Source: a virus. From it: DNA of 33,655 nt. A model generated the notes under the pieces. That model was not told where the DNA came from, did not search any database, and worked only from the letters and a program-made list of their open reading frames with translations. Shown here piece after piece: positions 26,488 through 33,655 of this stretch; the stretch's first letter is position 1, and the number at the start of each line of letters is the position of its first letter. Both the position numbers and the translations under genes were made by a program. Where the stretch lies: positions 1 through 33,655 of IMG/VR virus record IMGVR_UViG_3300014497_000020. One strand, given 5' to 3'.

Positions 26488-29400
26488 ATGACCATTTCTG
26501 AATCCGATATCAAGCTCGTCGCCACGCAGGTGATGGACGACGTTCCCGAAGGCGGCGGCGCGCCGACTTCCACCGTCATCGTGGACGGCAAGGCCAATGC
26601 GATCTTCAAGGACATCTCCGCGGTGGACCGCGCGCGCGGTGACGTGTCCATCATGAAGATCGCGGCGACGATCCAGACCCTGAACACCGACACCGCCCTC
26701 GGCGGCCTCGTCATCATCTCGCGTCCGCCGGCCGATCCGAACGTGAGCCCGGCGCTGTTCTACACCGGCGACTTCTTCGACCGACGCGCGAGCATCCAGA
26801 ACCGCATCGAGGCGTACACCGCGCCCGGCGAAGAGTTCAACGGCTGCATGCTCTCGAATCACGTTCAAGGGCAGCGCTCGCTTCAAATCTTCCAGCGTCC
26901 CGGCGCCACACCGCCCACGATCAACGGCACGCTGCAGATCAGCGGCGGCGGCAAGACCGAATACGTGCGCGTGTCCGATGTGGCGGTGGAACAGCGCACG
27001 TACAGCTACAGCACCGGTGGCTCGTTCGTGGACTATGCCGCGCAGGTCTGCATCTGCGAGCTGCTGGACGGCCTCAAGAACGACTACGCCGGCTCGACCG
27101 CAAGTCGCCTCTTCGAGCGCTCCGCGACGGCCGCAGCGGTTAACCGGATGCTCGTGGCGAACGCCGCCAAGTTCTACGGCATCGCGAAGCTGGTTGCGCC
27201 CGTGAGCACCGGCGACCTGTCCGCCAAGGTCAACACCATCAGCACGCAGCTCGTGCCGAGCGCGACCACCGAAATCCCGCTCGTGGACATGTCGGCCGCC
27301 GGGTCTTCGGCTTCGCTCATTGCATCAGGCTCGGGTACGGTGTCGCTGAACACCGGCGTGGTGTTCGGCCCGAATTCGATCATCGCCTTTGGCAATCCCG
27401 CCTATCCCGGGTCGCTGTCGGTGGCGACTTCGGCGGGCACGCTGGCTGACGACGGCGGGCGCCTGAAGCTCGGCGCCCTGACTGTGGGCAGCGTGAACTA
27501 TGCCGGCGGAGCGATGACGCTCGCCAGCGACGCGCCCACGATCACCGGGAACAAGACGATCACCTTCCGTCCGGCGGGCGCACCCATCGAACTGGCCGAC
27601 TCGACCTCCATTGCGGTGACCGTGGAAAGCCGGCGCATCAACTACCCGTTGACCATCCTGCCGCCGCCGGCACCTGGCTCGCTGCGCGTGGCCTATCGGG
27701 CGGGCGGCAACTGGTACGAGCTGGCCGACGACGGCGGCGGTCGTCTCTCGGGCACTGATTCCAGCATCGGCAGCGGCACCGTGGATTTCGTGACCGGCAC
27801 CGCCTTGCCGACGCTCGGGAGCCTGCCCGACGTGGGCAGCGAAGTCATCTTCACCTGGGCCGCGAATTCGAACTACAAGGACCGCAGCGGCACGCTCACG
27901 GCTGCGGTGTCCATCCGGCTCGCGCTCGACAATCAGGCCGCCCAGTCGGGCACCGTGTCGGTGGACTGGAACGACGGCACGGCGCGGCATGCCAGCGATA
28001 ACAGCAGCGGTGCGCTCGCGGGCGATGCGTCCGGCCCGGTGTCCTATGCGTCGAGCACCATCGAGCTGCGGCCCAATGTGTTGCCGGCCTCGGCCGTAGC
28101 GTTCACGGTGGGCTACAGCCACGGCGACCCGGAGACGAAGACCTTTCAGGCCCCGGCACGCGATGTCGATGGCGGCATCACGCTCAACCTCGGCAAGACC
28201 AACATCGCGCCGCATTCGCTGTCCCTCGACTGGAATCTCGTCCTGATGTCCACCGGCGGGGTGCCGGCCGATCAGTGGGTGCCGCAGAACTTCGCGTCCA
28301 CCAAGACCGTGACCGACAACGGCGCGGGCAAGCTCGTGGACGGGCTGGGCGTGGAGTTCGGAACGATCGATTACCTCTCCGGTATGGCGAAGCTCTACCC
28401 GGAGGCCGTCGTCAGCGTGGCGGTGCCGCAGTGGGCCGTCAACCCGCAGGGCGTGCTCGGCACGGTGCTCTCGCCGAACCTGCCCGGCTTCTATCGCAAC
28501 ACCCTGACGGGCTACACCTATGCGGTGCTCAACGCCACGTTGCCGGCCGACTCGACCGCGCTTGTGGCGGCGAATTTCCGGGTGGCGGGCGCCGGCACGA
28601 CGAAGAGCCAGACTTTCAATCAGCCGAAGCTCTCCATCAAGCTGCTGCCGAACTTCAGCGAGGCCGGCGTGCCTGGCTCGGTCAACTTCGCTTTCGCGGG
28701 CAAGACCTACTTCGACCGCGCGGGCAGTCTCTATACCGACCTCGACCCCGCCACCGGCGCGGCATCGCTGGCCGGCACCTACGACTACGCGACGAACATC
28801 GCGTCTCTAACCACCTGGCCGGCGTCGGCATCGAGCGCGGTTGTCGTCAACAGCCTGTTGACCTCGCTCGACAGCCAGCCGGTGGAGTACGTCGTCTTCC
28901 GCACGCCGGTTGCACCGGTCAGTCCGGGCTCGTTCCAACTCCTGGCGACCAAGCTCAACGGCGGCACGATCAACGTCACGGCGGACGGCGCGGGCTTCAT
29001 CAACGGCACGAACGTACACGGCACCTTCGATGCTGCGACGGGCGTCGGCAAGGTGCGCTTCGGTGACTGGGTGACCGCGGCGGGTAACGAGGGTGCTGTG
29101 TGGTATTCCGCCGATGCGGTCGGCAGCGACGGCAAGATTTGGAAGCCGGTCCCCGTCTTCGCCAGCACGATCCGCTACAACGGGGTCGCCTATACGACCT
29201 TGCCCGTCGATGCGACGCTGCTCGGCCTCGACCCGGTGCGCCTTCCTCCCGATGGCCGTGTGCCGATCTTTCGCAAGGGTGAACTCGTCGTTATCCACAA
29301 CACCAAGCGCATGCCGGCGGCCGTGGTGTCCAACGGGCAGACGCTCGATGTCGGCCGCGTGCGCCTCTCGCGCGTGCGCATCGTCGGCGCGGATGGCGCG

Positions 29401-30069
29401 ACCATCGACACGGGGTACTCGCGCAACCTCGATGCAGGCACGGTGACCTTCACCGACGTGTCGAGCTACGTGCAGCCGGTCGCTATCGAAGACCGCATCG
29501 AAGACCTGCTGACCGTCTCCGACGTGGGCATCGATGGTCGCCTGGCCTTCGCTGGCCGCGTGACGCACGACTTCACCGCCGGCGACAGCTACGTGAGCAG
29601 CGCGCTGCCGATGGGCGATGTGAAGGCGCGCGTGTCGCTGCTGTTCGATCAGCAGAGTTGGTCGGGTGCATGGTCTGACAGCCTCATCGGCAGTGCTGCG
29701 GATGCGACGTTCAACGACATCGATTTCCCGATCACGGTCATGAACAAGGGCGCGGTCACCGAGCGGTGGCGCATCCAGATCAACGCCGGCGGCACCGCCT
29801 ACAACCTGATCGGCGAGCACGTCGGCCAGATCGTGACGGGGCAGAGCTTGGCGGCGGACTGCTCGCCTGTCGGCCCCTCGGGCGTGCCCTACATGACGAT
29901 CCCCGCCGCCGGCTTCGGCTCGGGCTGGGCGGCCGGGCAGCTCATCCGCTTCAACACGGTGGCCGCGACCTTCCCCTTCGTACCGATCCGCACCACCCAG
30001 ATGGGCGCCGAGACGGTGCTCGACGACAGCTTCGAAATTTTGGTCCTCATTGGCGTGGACCGCCCCTAA
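26488..30069 (+). CDS. Large repeat-containing tail/baseplate protein, 1193 aa
   Basis: A soluble, beta-rich protein with no signal peptide, starting MTISESDIKLVATQVMDD 3 nt after the preceding stop. Residues from about 310 to 860 hold at least six diverged copies of a short beta motif: a DGxGxL turn, a few strands, then GxVxYxTGxxxL. Examples are LADDGGRLKL...GSVNYAGGAMTL, LADDGGGRLS...GTVDFVTGTA and DNGAGKLVDG...GTIDYLSGMAKL. This fits tandem small sandwich domains on a tail-tip or baseplate protein. The C-terminal 200 residues (SDVGIDGRLAFAGRVTHDFT onward) look distinct. A structural role is inferred from position and size; receptor binding is possible but unproven. Confidence 0.72.
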   Translation: MTISESDIKLVATQVMDDVPEGGGAPTSTVIVDGKANAIFKDISAVDRARGDVSIMKIAATIQTLNTDTALGGLVIISRPPADPNVSPALFYTGDFFDRRASIQNRIEAYTAPGEEFNGCMLSNHVQGQRSLQIFQRPGATPPTINGTLQISGGGKTEYVRVSDVAVEQRTYSYSTGGSFVDYAAQVCICELLDGLKNDYAGSTASRLFERSATAAAVNRMLVANAAKFYGIAKLVAPVSTGDLSAKVNTISTQLVPSATTEIPLVDMSAAGSSASLIASGSGTVSLNTGVVFGPNSIIAFGNPAYPGSLSVATSAGTLADDGGRLKLGALTVGSVNYAGGAMTLASDAPTITGNKTITFRPAGAPIELADSTSIAVTVESRRINYPLTILPPPAPGSLRVAYRAGGNWYELADDGGGRLSGTDSSIGSGTVDFVTGTALPTLGSLPDVGSEVIFTWAANSNYKDRSGTLTAAVSIRLALDNQAAQSGTVSVDWNDGTARHASDNSSGALAGDASGPVSYASSTIELRPNVLPASAVAFTVGYSHGDPETKTFQAPARDVDGGITLNLGKTNIAPHSLSLDWNLVLMSTGGVPADQWVPQNFASTKTVTDNGAGKLVDGLGVEFGTIDYLSGMAKLYPEAVVSVAVPQWAVNPQGVLGTVLSPNLPGFYRNTLTGYTYAVLNATLPADSTALVAANFRVAGAGTTKSQTFNQPKLSIKLLPNFSEAGVPGSVNFAFAGKTYFDRAGSLYTDLDPATGAASLAGTYDYATNIASLTTWPASASSAVVVNSLLTSLDSQPVEYVVFRTPVAPVSPGSFQLLATKLNGGTINVTADGAGFINGTNVHGTFDAATGVGKVRFGDWVTAAGNEGAVWYSADAVGSDGKIWKPVPVFASTIRYNGVAYTTLPVDATLLGLDPVRLPPDGRVPIFRKGELVVIHNTKRMPAAVVSNGQTLDVGRVRLSRVRIVGADGATIDTGYSRNLDAGTVTFTDVSSYVQPVAIEDRIEDLLTVSDVGIDGRLAFAGRVTHDFTAGDSYVSSALPMGDVKARVSLLFDQQSWSGAWSDSLIGSAADATFNDIDFPITVMNKGAVTERWRIQINAGGTAYNLIGEHVGQIVTGQSLAADCSPVGPSGVPYMTIPAAGFGSGWAAGQLIRFNTVAATFPFVPIRTTQMGAETVLDDSFEILVLIGVDRP

Positions 30070-30090
30070 CGAGATAGCGAGAGCAAAAGC

Positions 30091-31302
30091 ATGACTTCAG
30101 TTGTCGATACCAGCGTCAAGCACTTCACAAGCCAAATGACGGGCGCCACTACTCTCTCGGGTACGGCCGGCTCTCTCATCGCGCTCTTGGATGCGTGCTT
30201 AAAGGACGGCTTTGATATCAAGACCCTGTCTTCGCTGACCGTTGCCGGCGGCGTCGCCACGGCGGCTTACACGGGCGCGCATTCGGCCACCGTCGACTCG
30301 GTGGTATTGATCGCGGGGGTGACCGGCGGGCCGACTGGTTTCGCTGGCCTCAACGGCGAGCAGAAGATCACGGCGAGGGCGCCGGCCGGCAACAGTGTCA
30401 GCTTCGCGACGGCGCTCCCGGATGGCACGTACACGGGCACCGTCACGATGAAGATGGCGCCCTTGGGGTGGACGAAGGTCTATGCCGGCACGAACAAGGC
30501 CGTCTACAAGAGCGCGGACCCGAGCAGCTCCGGGTGTTATCTGCGCGTCGACGACAGCGGAACCACAACCGCGCGCGTGATCGGCTACGAGTCGATGACC
30601 GACGTTGACACCGGCGCGGGGCCGTTTCCGTCTGCGGCCCAGATCGCGGGCGGCGGCTACTGGGCAAAGAGCACTGTCGCCAGCGCGGCCGCCACGCAGT
30701 GGATGCTCTGCGGTGACAGCAAGGCCTTCTTCTTCACGAACGCGGCCGCACTGCCGAGCAATTCGGGCTACCTGGGCACCGTGACTCGCGGCTTTGGAGA
30801 TCCGATTACCCAGAAGCCTGGCGGTGACCCTTATGCGTGCTTCATGAACTGCAGCCTGTTGAATGTCGCGAACGGGAGCATCGACGGGGGCTTTGACCGC
30901 CGTTGTGACGGCACCAACAATCAGACCTTCTCGCCACGGACGCATACTGGCCTGGGTTCCGCTGTGGCTCAGTTCGCGCGCACCATGACTGGCAGCGCCT
31001 CGCTGTCGTCAGGGCAGGATTCAGCCTTTGGCATCTTTCCGAACGAGTGCGTGGATGGCGCGATCCGGCTCAGTCGGCGCGCGATCGTGCAGGTCGGTTT
31101 CGCCGGCATCCGCTCCTTCGTTCCGGGCGTCTATCACATCCCTCAGGACCGGCTCGCCGGCTCCTTCAACAACTTCGACAAGTTCACGGCGACGGATGGC
31201 CGGAGGTTCATCCTGATGTTGACCTCGAATCAGTCGCTCGACACCACATCGAGCGCTACGTTCGGCGCGGTTCCCGTCGACATCACGGGGCCGTGGCGCT
31301 AA
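30091..31302 (+). CDS. Phage virion structural protein, 403 aa
   Basis: Starts MTSVVDTSVKHFTSQMTGAT at 30091. A glycine/serine/threonine-rich beta protein with TLSGTAGSLIALLDACLKDG near the start, VASAAATQWMLCGDSKAFFF mid-way, and PGVYHIPQDRLAGSFNNFDK toward the end. Proteins like this follow the large tail gene in many betaproteobacterial siphophages and are called virion or tail proteins; no biochemical role is known to me. It lies 3 nt ahead of the next structural gene. Confidence 0.65.
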   Translation: MTSVVDTSVKHFTSQMTGATTLSGTAGSLIALLDACLKDGFDIKTLSSLTVAGGVATAAYTGAHSATVDSVVLIAGVTGGPTGFAGLNGEQKITARAPAGNSVSFATALPDGTYTGTVTMKMAPLGWTKVYAGTNKAVYKSADPSSSGCYLRVDDSGTTTARVIGYESMTDVDTGAGPFPSAAQIAGGGYWAKSTVASAAATQWMLCGDSKAFFFTNAAALPSNSGYLGTVTRGFGDPITQKPGGDPYACFMNCSLLNVANGSIDGGFDRRCDGTNNQTFSPRTHTGLGSAVAQFARTMTGSASLSSGQDSAFGIFPNECVDGAIRLSRRAIVQVGFAGIRSFVPGVYHIPQDRLAGSFNNFDKFTATDGRRFILMLTSNQSLDTTSSATFGAVPVDITGPWR

Positions 31303-31305
31303 AAG

Positions 31306-32346
31306 ATGGCAACGGTCGATCTGGGCAATTTCGTCACGGTGGACTACTCGGCCGCCGCAGGGGCTACTGCGCCCGCGACGGCCTATGCCAACTGGGCAGC
31401 GGAGCTGGGTGTCTCGCCGACTGCCACTCTCTACGCCATGGACGCCGACGACGGCTCGTGGGCAGTGAACTTCGCTGCCTCGCCGATGAGCAACTCGCCC
31501 ATCATCACCGGAATGGTGTCCTCAGAAGGCGGTGTGGGCTTCTACAAGAAGGCACCGGTCAACACTGCAGGGCTCACGGTCACAGCGATTCCGAACGTGA
31601 GCCGGATGAACCTGTTGACGGACAGGCCCGATGTGCTGTTCACGTTCCACCCGCAGGCCGACCTGAAGAGCGTCGGCGTGAAGCTGCAGCGCGCGGGAAC
31701 AACCACCATCATCGGTGGCAGAGTGCAGCTGTACACGAGCACGACGACACCGGTCAATGTCGCGGACTTTGCGATGCGGCTCAACGGCAACGCCAGCATC
31801 GTGCTGATCGTTTCCGTCCCTGCAGGTGACACGCCTGTTCCTTTGTACGTCATGGACGGCACGGTCAATCTGGCCGGTGCACTCATGGACACGGTGGCCG
31901 CCGGCACCACCCGGGAGATCACGGCTGCGGTCACGTACACCGCTTCAGCCATGAGCATGGCGCACCTCGATGACCTGAAGGTGGTGAACTCGCTGGCCTG
32001 GACCGGCACGCCCGTGGCCATGCGCCTCTTCGGCGATGGTCGGGTCAGCCGCAAGAACTACACGTTGGGCGACCTCGGACAGAGCATCGGGCGGGTTCGG
32101 GGCTTCACGTTGGACTACGTGAATCCTCTCAACAAGCCGTATCCCTGCCGGGTGCGACTGGTGCGCGAAAGCGACGGACTCCAGATTCGCGAGGTGTGGT
32201 CGGGCGCGGATGGCTCTTATGACTTCCAGTTCGTCGACGAAATGCAGAGCTACACCGTCATCGCCTACTACCTGGCGCACGGAAAGCGCGCCGTCGTGAC
32301 GGACGGCCTGACGCTTGCGAATGGCAAAGTGGAGCTGATGCCATGA
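31306..32346 (+). CDS. Tail protein with C-terminal carboxypeptidase-regulatory-like domain, 346 aa
   Basis: Starts MATVDLGNFVTVDYSAAAG at 31306. The main part is beta-rich. The last 75 residues (YPCRVRLVRESDGLQIREVW, GSYDFQFVDEMQSYTVIAYY, GKRAVVTDGLTL) form the seven-strand sandwich typical of carboxypeptidase-regulatory or transthyretin-like domains on phage tail proteins. It likely lies at the tail tip and may take part in host contact. The ATGA overlap with the next gene (32343-32346) shows coupled translation. Confidence 0.65.
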   Translation: MATVDLGNFVTVDYSAAAGATAPATAYANWAAELGVSPTATLYAMDADDGSWAVNFAASPMSNSPIITGMVSSEGGVGFYKKAPVNTAGLTVTAIPNVSRMNLLTDRPDVLFTFHPQADLKSVGVKLQRAGTTTIIGGRVQLYTSTTTPVNVADFAMRLNGNASIVLIVSVPAGDTPVPLYVMDGTVNLAGALMDTVAAGTTREITAAVTYTASAMSMAHLDDLKVVNSLAWTGTPVAMRLFGDGRVSRKNYTLGDLGQSIGRVRGFTLDYVNPLNKPYPCRVRLVRESDGLQIREVWSGADGSYDFQFVDEMQSYTVIAYYLAHGKRAVVTDGLTLANGKVELMP

Positions 32347-32753
32347 ATGTGCTCGCCATCAACGCCATGTTGAGCGGGCCGGGCCTCGTGGTGTACCTCG
32401 ACGCCGGGGCGCGGCTGCTCGTGTGCGGCGGGGTGCAGCCGGGCGAAGGCGGCCCCATCACGGTACTGCTGGCCGCTGCTGTGCTGGCGCTGCCCGCCGG
32501 CGCGGTCACGGATGGCCGGCTCGTGCTCGTGCAGGCCGACACCGCCGGCGACCTGGCCGTGGCGACCGGCATCGCGACGTGGGGGCGGCTGGAGAAGGCG
32601 GACGGCACATGGGTGGCCGACTTCAGCATGAGTGGCCCCTCGGGCTCGGGACAGGTGAAGCTCATCGTGCAGAACCCGCCCGAAGGTGACCCCGAGGCCA
32701 AGCTCTACCAGGGCGGAACCTTCTTCCTCGGCGAGGTGGCAATTGGCGGTTGA
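32343..32753 (+). CDS. Small tail-associated protein, 136 aa
   Basis: Starts MNVLAINAMLSGPGLVVYLD at 32343, overlapping the previous stop. Beta-rich, with alanine/valine/glycine strands (GPITVLLAAAVLALPAGAV, GRLVLVQADTAGDLAVATG, GQVKLIVQNPPEGD) and no signal peptide; the hydrophobic patches are strand-like rather than membrane helices. Coupled genes on both sides are virion genes. Its function is unknown. Confidence 0.6.
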   Translation: MNVLAINAMLSGPGLVVYLDAGARLLVCGGVQPGEGGPITVLLAAAVLALPAGAVTDGRLVLVQADTAGDLAVATGIATWGRLEKADGTWVADFSMSGPSGSGQVKLIVQNPPEGDPEAKLYQGGTFFLGEVAIGG

Positions 32754-33655
32754 TGACCTCATCTTTCGCAAGCCGCCGCTCGACGGCCCGCCGAACGTCC
32801 TCGTGTTCGGTGAGCCCGATGAGCCGAGCGGCGGCGCGGCCTATGCGTTCGGGCGCATCCCGCTGCCGGGCTTCTTCGTGTCCGGTGGCGTCACCGCGAC
32901 GATGCCGCCGCTTGCCACGGCCACGGGCCGCATTCCGCTGCCGGTGTTCATGGTGCGCGGGGCCGCGAAGTACGCGAGCGCGGTATCGCGCCCGCTCGTG
33001 GGCAAGGTGTCGAGCGGCTGGCAGGTGGCGCGGCAGATCGAGGGCGGCGCGGCGGCGAAGCATCAGAGCGCCCAGCGTGCGCGCGTCGGGCGTGTGTCTG
33101 CCTGGCAGGACGCGGCGCCGGCCTCGGCCAGCACGTCAACCGTGTGGCAGGACTCGCTTCGTGCGCGTGCTGCTGCCGCTGCGCGGTATCAGGCGGCCCG
33201 GCAGCTCGAAGCCGCCACCGGCGCGCGGCATCAGGAGGCGGTGCGCGCCCGCTCGGCCGCTTCGGTGCGCTGGCAGGAGGCCCGGCGTCTGGCGCCGGCG
33301 CCCGTCGGCGTCCGCTATCAGGAGGCCGAGCGCATGCGCCGCGGCGTGCGCGTGAGCTGGCAGGAAGCGGCACGCGCGCAGGGGCGCCACGCCGAGCGCT
33401 TCGGCGCCGCGCTGCAGGTCGATGTTGGCCGCGTGTCTCGCTGGCAGGCGGCCATGTACCCGCTACCCGGCCGCTCGGTCATCGAGCCGCCCATCGAATC
33501 CCCGTGCTACGTGCCCTCGACAACCCTTGTCTTTCGCGAGCGGCAGCAGCACGCGACCACGCTCATCTTTGTTTGCGAGCGGCACGGGCCGCCGCCCGGC
33601 ACCGGCGAAACCGTCGTGGTGCCAGTCTTGGAGGTTTACACCGTGCAGAACAGCA
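32743..33655 (+). CDS. Tail protein with 14-residue WQ repeats, partial
   Basis: The frame reads AVDDLIFRKPPLDGPPNVLV and runs off the right edge. The best start is TTG 32743 with AGGTGG just upstream, overlapping the previous gene by 11 nt. After an N-terminal part with RIPLPGFFV and RIPLPVFMV, residues about 93-247 are eleven tandem repeats centred on [W/Y/H]QxA. A second part (STTLVFRERQQHATTLIFV) begins before the edge. The alanine/arginine-rich repeats should be helical. A long tail fibre or tip appendage is a reasonable guess. Confidence 0.7.
   Translation, partial: MAVDDLIFRKPPLDGPPNVLVFGEPDEPSGGAAYAFGRIPLPGFFVSGGVTATMPPLATATGRIPLPVFMVRGAAKYASAVSRPLVGKVSSGWQVARQIEGGAAAKHQSAQRARVGRVSAWQDAAPASASTSTVWQDSLRARAAAAARYQAARQLEAATGARHQEAVRARSAASVRWQEARRLAPAPVGVRYQEAERMRRGVRVSWQEAARAQGRHAERFGAALQVDVGRVSRWQAAMYPLPGRSVIEPPIESPCYVPSTTLVFRERQQHATTLIFVCERHGPPPGTGETVVVPVLEVYTVQNS
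33019..33483 (+). repeat. Eleven in-frame 42-bp (14-residue) repeats
   Basis: Codons for an aromatic or His residue followed by Gln recur at 33019, 33061, 33103, 33145, 33187, 33229, 33271, 33316, 33358, 33400 and 33442. Every step is 42 bp except one of 45 bp. The copy at 33400 has Phe-Gly in place of the pair. The consensus is roughly R-[W/Y/H]-Q-[E/D/A]-A-x-R-A with variable remaining residues. A degenerate unit may begin at 32971. Confidence 0.88.

Noticed and set aside
33019-33483. CRISPR or minisatellite interpretation of the 42-bp repeats
   Set aside because: The repeats are in frame, conserve a protein pattern rather than DNA identity, and have no unique spacers.

Overview
The window is about 33.7 kb of a temperate tailed-phage genome, read as a prophage or prophage-like contig. 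It is GC-rich: one terminase line counts 42 G+C of 60, about 70%. Its codon use and gene families suggest a Burkholderiales host, probably Comamonadaceae-like; that host assignment is inference. No integrase, lysis gene, tRNA, rRNA or CRISPR array is visible, so neither end of the element is here.

Layout. (1) 1-4926, minus strand: a tightly coupled leftward early operon of 14 mostly small genes, most joined by ATGA or GTGA overlaps. It ends at the left edge in a Spo11/topoisomerase VI A-like protein. (2) 4960-6135: the lysis/lysogeny switch. A leftward CI/LexA-type repressor is flanked by two matching operators, with a rightward Cro/YdaS-like gene beyond. (3) 6143-8131: four leftward accessory genes, including a zinc ribbon and a pair of diverged paralogues. 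(4) 8166-10095: rightward CII-like regulator, HNH-like protein and replication initiator. The initiator gene carries a DnaA box and 21-bp-spaced iterons, a candidate origin. (5) 10080-13939: a conserved phage protein of unknown role, a dyad-rich region that could be cos, lambda-type small and large terminase (Nu1/A), and a Mor/C-like DNA-binding protein. (6) 14074-16936: an AT-rich two-gene cassette (NYN/PIN-like nuclease plus NACHT NTPase) wedged between packaging and portal genes. (7) 17057-33655: lambda-type head genes (W, B, C/Nu3, D, E), head-tail connector, tail terminator and tube, tape measure, and a set of large beta-rich distal-tail proteins. The last runs off the window and carries eleven copies of a 14-residue repeat.

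How it works together. The repressor should silence both the leftward early promoter and the rightward Cro-side promoter. Once it is cleaved or lost, the leftward operon and the rightward CII/replication genes are expressed, followed by packaging and virion genes. The NYN-NACHT cassette is unlike its surroundings in base composition and has no role in virion assembly. It is best read as a moron, most likely a prophage-carried anti-phage defence module in which a STAND-type NTPase senses infection and a separate NYN ribonuclease acts as effector. I know of no named system with this two-gene makeup, so this is the main candidate for an undescribed system.
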